The position numbers and the translations under genes are program-made. 64,000 nucleotides of DNA from contig NZ_FRCD01000023.1 of assembly GCF_900142785.1 (NCBI RefSeq), forward strand, positions 1-64,000. Reading direction: 5' to 3'. The notes beneath the pieces are model-generated. The model was not told the DNA's origin, did not search any database, and saw only the letters and a program-made list of their open reading frames with translations. This DNA is from Chryseobacterium carnipullorum. GTDB taxonomy: Bacteria > Bacteroidota > Bacteroidia > Flavobacteriales > Weeksellaceae. Positions 35,666-44,062 of the stretch are shown here, in pieces. Position 1 is the stretch's first letter. The number at the start of each line of letters is the position of its first letter.

Positions 35666-35745
35666 AACCTATTGATTTTTAGTAGTTTTAATTTTTAAGC
35701 AAAATTTGTTTTTGTAACGAAACAGATGAAAAATGTAATAAAACT

Positions 35746-36102
35746 TTAAATGCCATGATTGTAAATCTGTCTCGAGTAGGTCTGTTGCAAGTCCTTTGAA
35801 ATGTGACTAAAGATCACTTTCCGGTATTCGCCACTGCAAAAAGCAGTAAAATTGTCCAGTGAATAGATGAAAATTCCCTCCACAGCATTTTTTAAAGCCA
35901 GATCTCCATTGGTGTAAATTTTGTCCATCTTGTGGAGACTTTTAAATAATACATTTCTGTCATTCTGTCGGATCATCCCTTTGATCCGTTCAGTGAAAGT
36001 TCGGATCACACTGTAAGAATTCTGGGGAGTAGTAGTTGTAAGTTCATTTTCAAAGTCGGGAATCACTTCTGCAATTTCCCGGACGGCTTCTGAATAGTTC
36101 AT
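35746..36102 (-). CDS. Hypothetical protein, copy B of a paralogous pair
   Basis: A 118-residue helical soluble protein. The core LHKMDKIYTNGDLALKNAV (about residues 56-74), followed by EGIFIYSLDNF, parallels copy A. No signal peptide or known catalytic motif is seen. It begins 4 bp after the stop of a 53-residue membrane protein gene, so the two are tightly coupled. The paired layout suggests that the two proteins of each module act together, perhaps a soluble factor and its membrane partner. Confidence 0.75.
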   Translation of the reverse strand: MNYSEAVREIAEVIPDFENELTTTTPQNSYSVIRTFTERIKGMIRQNDRNVLFKSLHKMDKIYTNGDLALKNAVEGIFIYSLDNFTAFCSGEYRKVIFSHISKDLQQTYSRQIYNHGI

Positions 36103-36106
36103 ATAA

Positions 36107-36268
36107 TTAATGATTTTGTTCTAAAAGTTTAATGATTGTTCCAAAGACTAAAACAGTCAGAAAAGCCATGAGAATCAGGTGATAAGGTTTTAGCCACTTT
36201 GGAGTCGCCGGTCCTCTGCTTTTTAATCTTCTTAACTTGTCTATGCGGTTTAAAGTCTTCAAGTCCAT
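36107..36268 (-). CDS. Tiny basic membrane protein, module B
   Basis: A 53-residue frame starting MDLKTLNRIDKLRRLKSRG, with a strongly basic head, then PKWLKPYH and one hydrophobic helix (LILMAFLTVLVFGTIIKLL). It ends 4 bp before the start codon of copy B. The layout repeats that of module A further down. It is first in the unit; the spacer upstream would hold the promoter. Confidence 0.62.
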   Translation of the reverse strand: MDLKTLNRIDKLRRLKSRGPATPKWLKPYHLILMAFLTVLVFGTIIKLLEQNH

Positions 36269-36723
36269 TGTGTAGGTTTTGAAGATGATGAAGCGAATGG
36301 CGTTCCTTTGAGAATTTAATTTTATTAATTATCAGTATATCAATTAGTTAATTTGTTTTCGCTGAGGTTTTATATTCTATAAATCCTGTCAAAATGATAA
36401 GGTTGCTATCAAAATGAGACAGATTTTTACTGAAAATAGGGAATATGATAAAAAGATGGTATGCAAAGCCGTACCTGAAACAATAAAAGCTGCCTCAATA
36501 GTAGAGACAGCTTTTGTTTGTGTTTTTACCTTCCCGCAAGCTTATGTTTAAGACATGCAATCAGTTTGTATGAAGTTGTATAACCTCCCGGATTTTATGT
36601 AGAATAAATTTGTGTTTTTAAATCTGAAATAATTTCATGGAGATGTTATAAACACAAAGATGTATTATTAGGGTGAATCTTAAAAGGTTTAAAGCAGACA
36701 AAAAATGATAAAAAACGGACATT
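36269..36723. other. Intergenic stretch with one hairpin
   Basis: About 450 bp of AT-rich DNA. It holds a hairpin at 36484-36515 (AAAGCTGCCTC facing GAGACAGCTTT) that could act as a late terminator for the AraC gene, and a TAAATTTG motif at 36605-36612. The promoter of the twin-module operon must lie at its left end. No gene is supported. Confidence 0.45.
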
Positions 36724-37590
36724 TTATTCCTTGTATGATGTTGGGGTTTGTCCTGTATGTTTCTTAAAATATTTGATGAGATTGGTGGGTTCATTAAAAT
36801 GAAGCGTATAAGCAATCTCTTTTATACTGAGTCTTTCAAACAACAAAAGACGTTTTATTTCGATTATTATCCTGTTGTCGATGAATTGTTTTGCGGATTT
36901 CTGAATAGCAGACCGGGTGATCCTGTTGAGTGTTTTGGGAGTAATTGCCATTAGCGATGCATAGAAGTCTACACTGCGTTCTTGTAGAAAATGCTGTTCG
37001 AGTAATTGTTTGAAGTGATAGTATTGGGACAAATAGTGGTGGTTGGGAATATTTTTATTATCCATTTGTTTTTGCCTTTCAGAGTAAATAAGAAATAAAC
37101 TGGTCAGCTTTTGAAGGCTTTCTTCCTTAGAAAAGGTATAGTGGGATGAAATTTCTTTCATCAATAAAAGTACAAGCTGAATCATTTGACAAAACGTATC
37201 CGGATCAGGTTTTACTAAGGCATTGGATAAAGTGGTGTCAAATATGGAAGATTGATTCAGAAAACTAAGTTCATTGGCCTGTTTACGGAAAAAATGTTCA
37301 GTAAATAGGAGCATATATCCTTTATATTGGGGTTTGGTTTCATAGGCTTGAATCTGACCGGGAGCTATAAACAGAATCGTTCCTTTTTCAAGGTGGTATT
37401 CCTTAAAATCTACAAAATGTTTTCCTTTTCCTTCTGTAATAATCATGACGATGAAAAAATGGATTCGTTCTGTTTTGCCGAAATAAGTGAAGGTAGAAAT
37501 TTTTTTTAATAAATCATCCAGTTCCAGTACTTCACATCCGTACGGTGCTTTCTCATGATTGAACCTGATATTTTTAATGTTTTTTTTCAA
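36724..37590 (-). CDS. AraC family transcriptional regulator
   Basis: A 288-residue regulator. The N-terminal part is a cupin-like sensing domain (about 20-130; HFVDFKEYHLEKGTILFIAPGQIQAYE). The C-terminal 100 residues hold the two helix-turn-helix motifs: VDFYASLMAITPKTLNRITRS, then LSIKEIAYTLHFNEPTNLIKYFKKHTGQTPTSYK in two steps. The ligand and targets are unknown. It faces away from the nucleoid-associated protein gene, and neither neighbour is an obvious target. Confidence 0.9.
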   Translation of the reverse strand: MKKNIKNIRFNHEKAPYGCEVLELDDLLKKISTFTYFGKTERIHFFIVMIITEGKGKHFVDFKEYHLEKGTILFIAPGQIQAYETKPQYKGYMLLFTEHFFRKQANELSFLNQSSIFDTTLSNALVKPDPDTFCQMIQLVLLLMKEISSHYTFSKEESLQKLTSLFLIYSERQKQMDNKNIPNHHYLSQYYHFKQLLEQHFLQERSVDFYASLMAITPKTLNRITRSAIQKSAKQFIDNRIIIEIKRLLLFERLSIKEIAYTLHFNEPTNLIKYFKKHTGQTPTSYKE

Positions 37591-37755
37591 ATAAATGGGT
37601 GTATAAAATAGATGGTAACCAAATTATAGCCTGATTACAATTCAGATATAATACAAAAAGATAATTAATCTATATTTTCACCCAAAGATACTGTGTTCCC
37701 CGAAAATAAGCTTCTTCTGTATTTTTTATTTGTATGATAGAAAGAATAGAATGAA

Positions 37756-37763
37756 TATCTTTG
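37756..37763 (+). promoter_or_regulatory. -7 element of the nucleoid-associated protein gene
   Basis: TATCTTTG matches TAnnTTTG, with a TTTG 23 bp upstream. It lies inside the longer open frame and so favours the start codon at 37784. Confidence 0.45.
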
Positions 37764-37783
37764 CACTCCAAATTATTCAGGAC

Positions 37784-38797
37784 ATGTTTTCAAAAATTAT
37801 AGTACACAGAGTAGGAAATAAAATCAATGGAGAGTCTTTAACGCTGTCTCAGGAAGAGCTCAAGCTGGAAGAAGGAATGGCAGAGCTGCTGGAAGATTAT
37901 TTTTTAGGTTCTTTTAAATCGGAAGAGACCTTCAATTTTTACAGCGATACGTATTTGGTCAATAATCCGGTTTACAGTTCCGTATCCGAGATTTTTGAAG
38001 ACAAATCGAAATTCCTTTGGGAATCTGAAAATATTGCCAAACACCTTTTCGAAGCAGCTGAGAATCCAAGAGTTCAGGGCGGAGAATTGTTTATTGTGCT
38101 TTTTGAAGAAGAAAGCGACCGTCCGGATAAAGTAGATAAGATTGGAATCTTTAAAACAGAAAAGAGAGAATCTTTCCTTAAAATTTCCCCTCAGGAAGAA
38201 ACTTTTGATATCGAAAAAGATCAGGGAATCGGTTTGTCTAAAATTGACAAAGCAGCTTTGATTTACAACAATAACAAAGAGACCGGCTATGTACTTTCCG
38301 TGGTTGACAACAATAAAAACGGAGATATGTACTACTGGTTTGAAGATTTCCTGAAAGTAAAACAGCGTGACGACGAATATTTCCACACTCAGGAAGCTTT
38401 GATGGTTTACAAAGACTACATTACCAAACAGCTTCCACAGGAATTTGAAGTGTCAAAAGCGGATCAGGCCGATTTCTTAAATAAATCCATCAATTTCTTC
38501 AAAGAAAAAGAAGAATTTAAGTTGGATGAATTTGCTACAGAAGTATTGGGAGACGAGCATGTCATTGAAAGTTTCGTGAATTTCAAAACCGATTACGAGC
38601 AGGATATGCAGGTTAATATTGCGGAAGAATTCCCGATCAGTGAAGCCGCAGTGAAGAAAACACAACGTCATTTCAAAAGCATCATCAAACTTGATAAAAA
38701 CTTCCATATCTACATCCATGGCGACAGACAGAAACTGGAAATGGGGGAGGATGACAAAGGCAAATACTACAGACTTTATTTTGAAAAAGAAGTGTAA
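37784..38797 (+). CDS. Nucleoid-associated protein (NdpA/YejK family)
   Basis: A 337-residue protein of the 37-kDa nucleoid-associated family, which binds DNA in the bacterial nucleoid. It starts MFSKIIVHRVGNKINGE and holds the family-typical GGELFIVLFEEES region and VLSVVDNNKNGDMYYWFEDF. The C-terminal part (KTQRHFKSIIKLDKNFHIYI) is the putative DNA-contact region. The longer frame adds 18 residues that overlap the promoter, so I use the internal ATG. The length is normal. Confidence 0.85.
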   Translation: MFSKIIVHRVGNKINGESLTLSQEELKLEEGMAELLEDYFLGSFKSEETFNFYSDTYLVNNPVYSSVSEIFEDKSKFLWESENIAKHLFEAAENPRVQGGELFIVLFEEESDRPDKVDKIGIFKTEKRESFLKISPQEETFDIEKDQGIGLSKIDKAALIYNNNKETGYVLSVVDNNKNGDMYYWFEDFLKVKQRDDEYFHTQEALMVYKDYITKQLPQEFEVSKADQADFLNKSINFFKEKEEFKLDEFATEVLGDEHVIESFVNFKTDYEQDMQVNIAEEFPISEAAVKKTQRHFKSIIKLDKNFHIYIHGDRQKLEMGEDDKGKYYRLYFEKEV

Positions 38798-38838
38798 TAG
38801 AGAGAAAGTCCGTTAAATAATAATATCATAACTTTATC

Positions 38839-39819
38839 ATGCATCGCAAAATAACAGTTATGAAATTTATGATCATTTTCTGGACGCTTTATATGCTTGT
38901 TTTCTGCATACCATTTCCGATATTTATCTATATGATGACTTCGGAAATCACAACTGAACCGAGAAATACACCTGCTTTGAGCTATGTATATCTCGGTTTT
39001 TCTTTGCTTGTATGGCTTTATGTTCTCCTCTTTTTTATTAAAAATCTATTCATTAATACCTTTAAAGAGAAAAACACAATCACTTATATTGCACAGAACG
39101 GAATTCCAAGAGAGGCTGAAATTATCAGTTACAAACTCATAAAGTATGATGCCAGGAAGAATATCAATATAATCCATATTGTCCTTTCCTTTAAGAATCT
39201 CAGCAATATACAGATCAGGCATGAAATGATGTTCTATGATACAAAACCACAGGAAAAAAGATTTGATGTGGGAAAGACCGTTAAAGTCCTTCTGAATCCT
39301 GACACGTCGAAAGAGCCTTATTTTATTCTGAGCGGTGTACAGACCAGATTTAAAATTAAAAATATGATCTTAAGGATCGTGTTTGTTGTCTTCATGATAG
39401 TTTATATCATGGGTCTTTACAGTTACTTTTACCTCAGGGAGTCATTTGATTTTGGATGGAGGTTTCTAACCTTTATGCATCCTATTATTTTTAGTGGGGT
39501 CATGTTTTTGCTGACGATCTTAGTCTACAAGCAAATCGTAGGAAAATTTGTGAAAAATAAAAAAGAAGAACGTATTCTTTTTGCCGGAAGAAATGCACAG
39601 GCACAGATTATCAGCGTAAGCCAGACCGGATTGACCGTTAATGATCAGCCGCAGCTCCTGTTTCAGGTAAGCTTCAAAGATTTTAAAGGCATTGAGCATA
39701 TCACCGTTTACAAAAAAATAGTGAGGCTTCTTGACCTGGCCTCTGTCCCGCAACAAGGTACCATCGAGATCCTGTATGATCAAAATAATCCTAAGAAAAT
39801 AACCATTCCGGGAGTTTGA
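38839..39819 (+). CDS. DUF3592-like membrane protein
   Basis: A 326-residue membrane protein with hydrophobic helices at about residues 9-33, 48-68, 175-197 and 208-232. Two related soluble beta-rich parts follow the first and second helix pairs (ITYIAQNGIPREAEIISYKL, then RNAQAQIISVSQTGLTVNDQ). Each closes with a VLLNPDTSKEPYFIL- or ILYDQNNPKKITI-type segment. This duplicated layout is like DUF3592 proteins. The function is unknown. An internal Met at residue 8 could also be the start. Confidence 0.65.
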   Translation: MHRKITVMKFMIIFWTLYMLVFCIPFPIFIYMMTSEITTEPRNTPALSYVYLGFSLLVWLYVLLFFIKNLFINTFKEKNTITYIAQNGIPREAEIISYKLIKYDARKNINIIHIVLSFKNLSNIQIRHEMMFYDTKPQEKRFDVGKTVKVLLNPDTSKEPYFILSGVQTRFKIKNMILRIVFVVFMIVYIMGLYSYFYLRESFDFGWRFLTFMHPIIFSGVMFLLTILVYKQIVGKFVKNKKEERILFAGRNAQAQIISVSQTGLTVNDQPQLLFQVSFKDFKGIEHITVYKKIVRLLDLASVPQQGTIEILYDQNNPKKITIPGV

Positions 39820-39861
39820 TTGGAAGTACTTACCTTTTTAACCTTTCACTATATTTATTCA

Positions 39862-40635
39862 ATGAAAACAACGATTATTGATCTGTCCAAACCCATTCAG
39901 TATAATGCCGGAGATCCCTGGTTTATGAGAGTTAAGATTAAACATAAAGCCCATAAAAAATCTCACTGGTTAATTCGTCTGGCATTGAATCTTCCCTTCA
40001 GGCTTTTTCCCAAAAACTGGACAGGATGGGCAGATGATTCCATCAAAAATATGGGACTTCATGCAACAACACACCTTGATGCTCCATGGCATTATGGACC
40101 TGTTGTAGAAGGGAAACCCGCCAAAACAATTGATCAGATCCCTTTGGAATGGTGCTATGGCGATGGGATTGTCATCGACTGCACCCACAAAGAAGATTTC
40201 GTAGCCATCACCATTGATGATCTGAAAAAAGATCTTGATAAAAACGGACTTTCCATTCAGGAAGGAAATATTGTCCTCATCAGGACAGACCGGGATCAAA
40301 TGATGGGAACCGCAGATTTTGTAGAAAAAGGAACAGGAATGAGTAAAGAAGCTACAGAATGGCTGATTGATCAGGGAGTAAAAGTCATGGGAATCGATCA
40401 GTGGGGATGGGATCTTCCGCTAAAGTATATGGCTAAAAAAGCAAGAGAACTCAATGATCCCGAATATTTCTGGGAAGGTCATCGGGTAGGCATTGAAAAA
40501 GAATACTTACATATTGAGCAGCTTACCAATCTTGGCGCATTGCCTCCTTCAGGATTTAAAGTCAGTGTATTTCCGTTGAAAATTGTGGGCGGTTCCGCAG
40601 CTCCTGCCAGAGTGGTGGCCATCATCAATCCTTAG
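39862..40635 (+). CDS. Cyclase family protein (kynurenine formamidase-like)
   Basis: A 257-residue metal-dependent hydrolase of the cyclase/KynB superfamily. The metal-binding motif is HATTHLDAPWHYGP (HxxTHxDxPxH, about residues 60-70), and further on VMGIDQWGWDLPL lies in the core. Members hydrolyse N-formylkynurenine or cyclic amides or esters. No tryptophan-catabolism genes are nearby, so the substrate is open. A TTG directly behind the previous stop would add 14 residues with no support; the ATG beginning MKTTIIDLSKPI is the family start. Confidence 0.86.
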   Translation: MKTTIIDLSKPIQYNAGDPWFMRVKIKHKAHKKSHWLIRLALNLPFRLFPKNWTGWADDSIKNMGLHATTHLDAPWHYGPVVEGKPAKTIDQIPLEWCYGDGIVIDCTHKEDFVAITIDDLKKDLDKNGLSIQEGNIVLIRTDRDQMMGTADFVEKGTGMSKEATEWLIDQGVKVMGIDQWGWDLPLKYMAKKARELNDPEYFWEGHRVGIEKEYLHIEQLTNLGALPPSGFKVSVFPLKIVGGSAAPARVVAIINP

Positions 40636-40648
40636 GCTGGAAATTATC

Positions 40649-40675
40649 CATGGCAAGGTTCACAACCTTGCCATG
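40649..40675. terminator. Bidirectional hairpin between cyclase and sdhB
   Basis: CATGGCAAGGTT pairs perfectly with AACCTTGCCATG around three bases, between two convergent genes. T-runs are weak, so termination strength is uncertain. Confidence 0.65.
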
Positions 40676-40697
40676 AATATTCAAAGATATTTTCAAG

Positions 40698-41447
40698 TTA
40701 CTTTTTCCTGAAGAACAGTGCCCTTCCAAATTCGTAATTCATTCTGGCGATATTCAGCACAGAAATTCCCTGTGGGCATTCTACTTCACAAGCTTCTGTA
40801 TTCGAACAGTGTCCGAAAAGCTCATGATCCATCTGAGAAACCATATTCAGAACACGGCTGCTCCGCTCCTCCTTCCCTTGAGGGAGAAGGACCATGTGCG
40901 TGATTTTCGCAGAAGTGAATAAAGCGGCACTTCCGTTTTTACAGGTAGCCACACAGGCACCACATCCGATGCACGCGGCAGAATCAAATGCTTCTTCGGC
41001 AATCTGATGGGTCACCGCAATGGCCGTAGCATCTGGAGCCTGACCTGTATTCACAGAAACAAATCCTCCTGAAGAAATAATTCTGTCAAAAGCCGATCGG
41101 TCGACTTTAAGATCTTTTTTTACAGGAAAAGCCTCTGCCCGGAAAGGCTCTATTAAAATTGTTTCCCCGTTTTTGAAAGACCTTAAGTGAAGCTGGCAGG
41201 TCGTTGTATTTTTTAAAGGTCCGTGGGCAATTCCGTTGATCATCATGCCGCACTGTCCGCAGATTCCTTCACGGCAATCGTGATCAAATTCTACAGGTTC
41301 GTCGCCTTCCGTAATGAGTTTTTCATTTAAAGTATCCAGCATTTCCAGAAAAGACATGTGAGGATTCAGTTCTTTCAGATCATAACTGACCAGTTTTCCT
41401 TCACTCTGTTTGTCTTTCTGTCTCCATATCTTAAGATGTAAATCCAT
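40698..41447 (-). CDS. sdhB: Succinate dehydrogenase/fumarate reductase iron-sulfur subunit
   Basis: A 249-residue subunit of respiratory complex II, which passes electrons from the flavin to the quinone. It has the [2Fe-2S] site CREGICGQCGMMI (about residue 58) plus a second ligand near TTCQLH. The [4Fe-4S] and [3Fe-4S] ligands lie in CIGCGACVATC and in CSNTEACEVECPQG. It is the last gene of the six-gene unit, 12 bp after sdhA. Confidence 0.95.
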   Translation of the reverse strand: MDLHLKIWRQKDKQSEGKLVSYDLKELNPHMSFLEMLDTLNEKLITEGDEPVEFDHDCREGICGQCGMMINGIAHGPLKNTTTCQLHLRSFKNGETILIEPFRAEAFPVKKDLKVDRSAFDRIISSGGFVSVNTGQAPDATAIAVTHQIAEEAFDSAACIGCGACVATCKNGSAALFTSAKITHMVLLPQGKEERSSRVLNMVSQMDHELFGHCSNTEACEVECPQGISVLNIARMNYEFGRALFFRKK

Positions 41448-41459
41448 AATTTTTGTTTT

Positions 41460-43376
41460 TTATTTGTAGCTTCTTACCGTTGGCTGTATTTCTTCAAATA
41501 CCAGCGGTTCTCTGATCAGTTCAGGTTCATTGTTTTCACCTACCCATGCCCATGCGGAGATAAACTGATACTCAGCATCATTTCTTAAAGCTTCTCCGTC
41601 CGGAGTTTGAAATTCTTCCCTGAAGTGAGCACCACAGGATTCGTTTCGGGTTAAAGCATCATAGCACATTAATTCTCCGATTTCAAAATAATCGGCGATG
41701 CGGCCTGCTTTTTCAAGCTCCGTATTCATTTGGTCTCCCTCTCCGGAAACCCGCACATCCTTGTAAAATTCATGCTTTAATTTTCTGATTTCTTCAATGG
41801 CATGTTTCAGGCCTTCTTCATTTCTGGCCAGACCACAATAATCGTATAAAATTTTACCCAATGTTTTATGGAAGTAGTCAACGGTTTTGGTTCCTCTGAT
41901 ACTCATAAAATCGTTAATTTGTTTTTTTACAGCATTTTCTGCCGCTTCAAACTCGGGAGCATCCACAGAAATTTTTCCCGTATGAATTTCATCAGCCAGA
42001 TAATTGGCAATCGTATAAGGAGCAATGAAATAGCCGTCTACAGAAGCCTGAAGAAGTGAGTTGGCTCCCAGTCTGTTGGCTCCATGATCTGCAAAATTGG
42101 CTTCTCCTAAGGCAAACAAGCCGGGAATAGTCGTCATCAGCTCATAATCTACCCAAAGTCCACCCATTGAAAAGTGCGCGGAGGGAGAAATCATCATCGG
42201 TTCATTATAAGCATTGTACCCTGTGATTTTAAGGTACATGTCAAATAAATTTCCATATTTCTCCTGAATCTTTTCCTTTCCCTGCTCTCTTATTGCTTTT
42301 GAAAAATCAAGATAGACCGCATTTTTCAGAGGTCCGATTCCAAAACCGGCGTCAATTCTTTCTTTGGCGGCACGGGATGAAATATCTCTGGGAGCAAGAT
42401 TTCCAAAAGCAGGATATCTCCGTTCCAGGTAATAATCTCTTTCGTTTTCAGGAATATCATTAGGCAGTCTGGTTTCATCCGTCTTTGAAGGCACCCAGAT
42501 CCTTCCGTCATTACGCAATGATTCCGACATCAGGGTTAATTTGGACTGATAATCTCCGGACTGAGGAAGCGAAGTAGGGTGTACCTGAATCCAGCTTGGG
42601 GAAGCCATTAAAGCTCCCTTTTTATGGGCACGCCAGATCGCAGAACCGTTACATCCCATCGCCAGAGTGGAGAGATAATAGATTTTTCCATACCCTCCGG
42701 TGGCCAGAACTACCGTATGGGCAGCATGTCTTTCAATTTCTCCGGTGTCTAGATTTCTGACGATAATTCCTCTTGCTTTGCCATCAATCATGACAAGATC
42801 AAGCATTTCATGTCTCGAATATAACTGTACGGTACCTTTTCCCACTTGTCTCATGAGGGCCTGATACGCCCCCAGAAGTAACTGCTGTCCTGTCTGTCCT
42901 CTTGCATAAAACGTCCGGCTTACCTGAACCCCACCGAAAGAACGGTTGTTGAGGTAGCCGCCATATTCACGCCCGAACGGAACGCCCTGTGCTACGGCCT
43001 GATCAATAAGATTTAAAGAGCATTCTGCCATACGGTAGACGTTCGCTTCACGGGCTCGGAAATCTCCGCCTTTAAGGGTGTCTACGAACATTCTGTAGAC
43101 ACTGTCTCCGTCGTTTTTATAATTTTTAGCGGCATTCACACCACCTTGTGCAGCTACGGAATGCGCTCTCCTCGGACTGTCCTGAAAACAGAATGATTTG
43201 ACATTATAGCCCATTTCACCCATAGAAGCCGCAATAGAACTTCCTGCAAGCCCTGTTCCTACAACGATAACGTCCAGCTTTTTACGGTTGGCAGGGTTAA
43301 CCAGTTTGGCTTTCTTTTTATAATAATCCCATTTTTGTTCTAACGGGCCTTGTGGTATTTTTGAATTTAAGATCAT
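41460..43376 (-). CDS. sdhA: Succinate dehydrogenase/fumarate reductase flavoprotein subunit
   Basis: A 638-residue catalytic subunit that oxidises succinate to fumarate. The FAD-binding motif is VVGTGLAGSSIAASMGEMG, the His of RRAHSVAAQGGVNAAKNY is the expected covalent FAD site, and HGANRLGANSLLQ closes the FAD domain. I start at MILNSKIPQGPLEQKW; the open frame extends 34 residues upstream into sdhC on a different frame and is rejected. It lies 11 bp after sdhC and 12 bp before sdhB. Confidence 0.96.
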   Translation of the reverse strand: MILNSKIPQGPLEQKWDYYKKKAKLVNPANRKKLDVIVVGTGLAGSSIAASMGEMGYNVKSFCFQDSPRRAHSVAAQGGVNAAKNYKNDGDSVYRMFVDTLKGGDFRAREANVYRMAECSLNLIDQAVAQGVPFGREYGGYLNNRSFGGVQVSRTFYARGQTGQQLLLGAYQALMRQVGKGTVQLYSRHEMLDLVMIDGKARGIIVRNLDTGEIERHAAHTVVLATGGYGKIYYLSTLAMGCNGSAIWRAHKKGALMASPSWIQVHPTSLPQSGDYQSKLTLMSESLRNDGRIWVPSKTDETRLPNDIPENERDYYLERRYPAFGNLAPRDISSRAAKERIDAGFGIGPLKNAVYLDFSKAIREQGKEKIQEKYGNLFDMYLKITGYNAYNEPMMISPSAHFSMGGLWVDYELMTTIPGLFALGEANFADHGANRLGANSLLQASVDGYFIAPYTIANYLADEIHTGKISVDAPEFEAAENAVKKQINDFMSIRGTKTVDYFHKTLGKILYDYCGLARNEEGLKHAIEEIRKLKHEFYKDVRVSGEGDQMNTELEKAGRIADYFEIGELMCYDALTRNESCGAHFREEFQTPDGEALRNDAEYQFISAWAWVGENNEPELIREPLVFEEIQPTVRSYK

Positions 43377-43387
43377 AATTTTTCTGT

Positions 43388-44044
43388 TTAATGGGCAGTA
43401 AAGAATATGTACACCGGCATCAGCGCAAAACCGACACTGATAATGACTGAATAGACGATTCCAGCGGTTTTGAACCATTTTACGAATTTAGGATGGTATA
43501 ATCCAAGCGTTCTGGCCGCACTGTGAATCCCGTGAATCAGATGATAGCATAAAGCGATCATAGACAATACATAAATGATGACGTACCACCATTCTTTGAA
43601 AACAGTTACTACCAGAATGTACAGATCTTTATTTCCGTTATCGTCCAGCGGAGGATTCCCAAATTTGTACACATACCAGAAATTCTGAAAATGGATCACC
43701 AGAAAGATCAGAATTAAAGTACCCAGAATTCCCATATTCCGGGAATACCATTTGCTGGCTCTTCCCCGTCTTTCCGACTGATAATTGCCTCCCGATTTTT
43801 TATTCTTTAAAGTAATGACCAATCCGTCCAGTGCATGCAGAATAATACTTGCATACAATACATAGGATACCATCTTGATCAGAATATTTCCGGACAGAAA
43901 ATGCGAATAGGCATTAAACTGCAGGTGCGCCTGCTCCGGTGGAAGAAACAGCTGAAGATTTCCCAAGAAATGGATCAACAGAAAGAAGCTCAGGAATAGT
44001 CCTGTAAGGCACATCAGCATTTTTCTTGACAAGGTTGACAGCAT
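43388..44044 (-). CDS. sdhC: Succinate dehydrogenase cytochrome b558 subunit
   Basis: A 218-residue membrane anchor with five transmembrane helices. This is the single-subunit di-haem type seen in Bacteroidota and epsilon-proteobacteria. Conserved haem-ligand His residues lie in LIHFLGNLQLF, SIILHALDGLVI, LVIHFQNFW and LCYHLIHGIHSAARTLG. It anchors SdhAB and reduces menaquinone. It lies 18 bp downstream of the DASS transporter gene. Confidence 0.93.
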   Translation of the reverse strand: MLSTLSRKMLMCLTGLFLSFFLLIHFLGNLQLFLPPEQAHLQFNAYSHFLSGNILIKMVSYVLYASIILHALDGLVITLKNKKSGGNYQSERRGRASKWYSRNMGILGTLILIFLVIHFQNFWYVYKFGNPPLDDNGNKDLYILVVTVFKEWWYVIIYVLSMIALCYHLIHGIHSAARTLGLYHPKFVKWFKTAGIVYSVIISVGFALMPVYIFFTAH

Positions 44045-44062
44045 ATTTTTTTATTTATTTGA

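Noticed and set aside
36414..36551. 45-codon plus-strand frame in the spacer before the AraC gene
   Set aside because: It runs through the hairpin at 36484-36515 and has no signal, domain or neighbour to support it.
43377..43478. N-terminal extension of SdhA
   Set aside because: The extra 34 codons overlap sdhC in another frame and do not look like a leader; the internal ATG starts the conserved protein.
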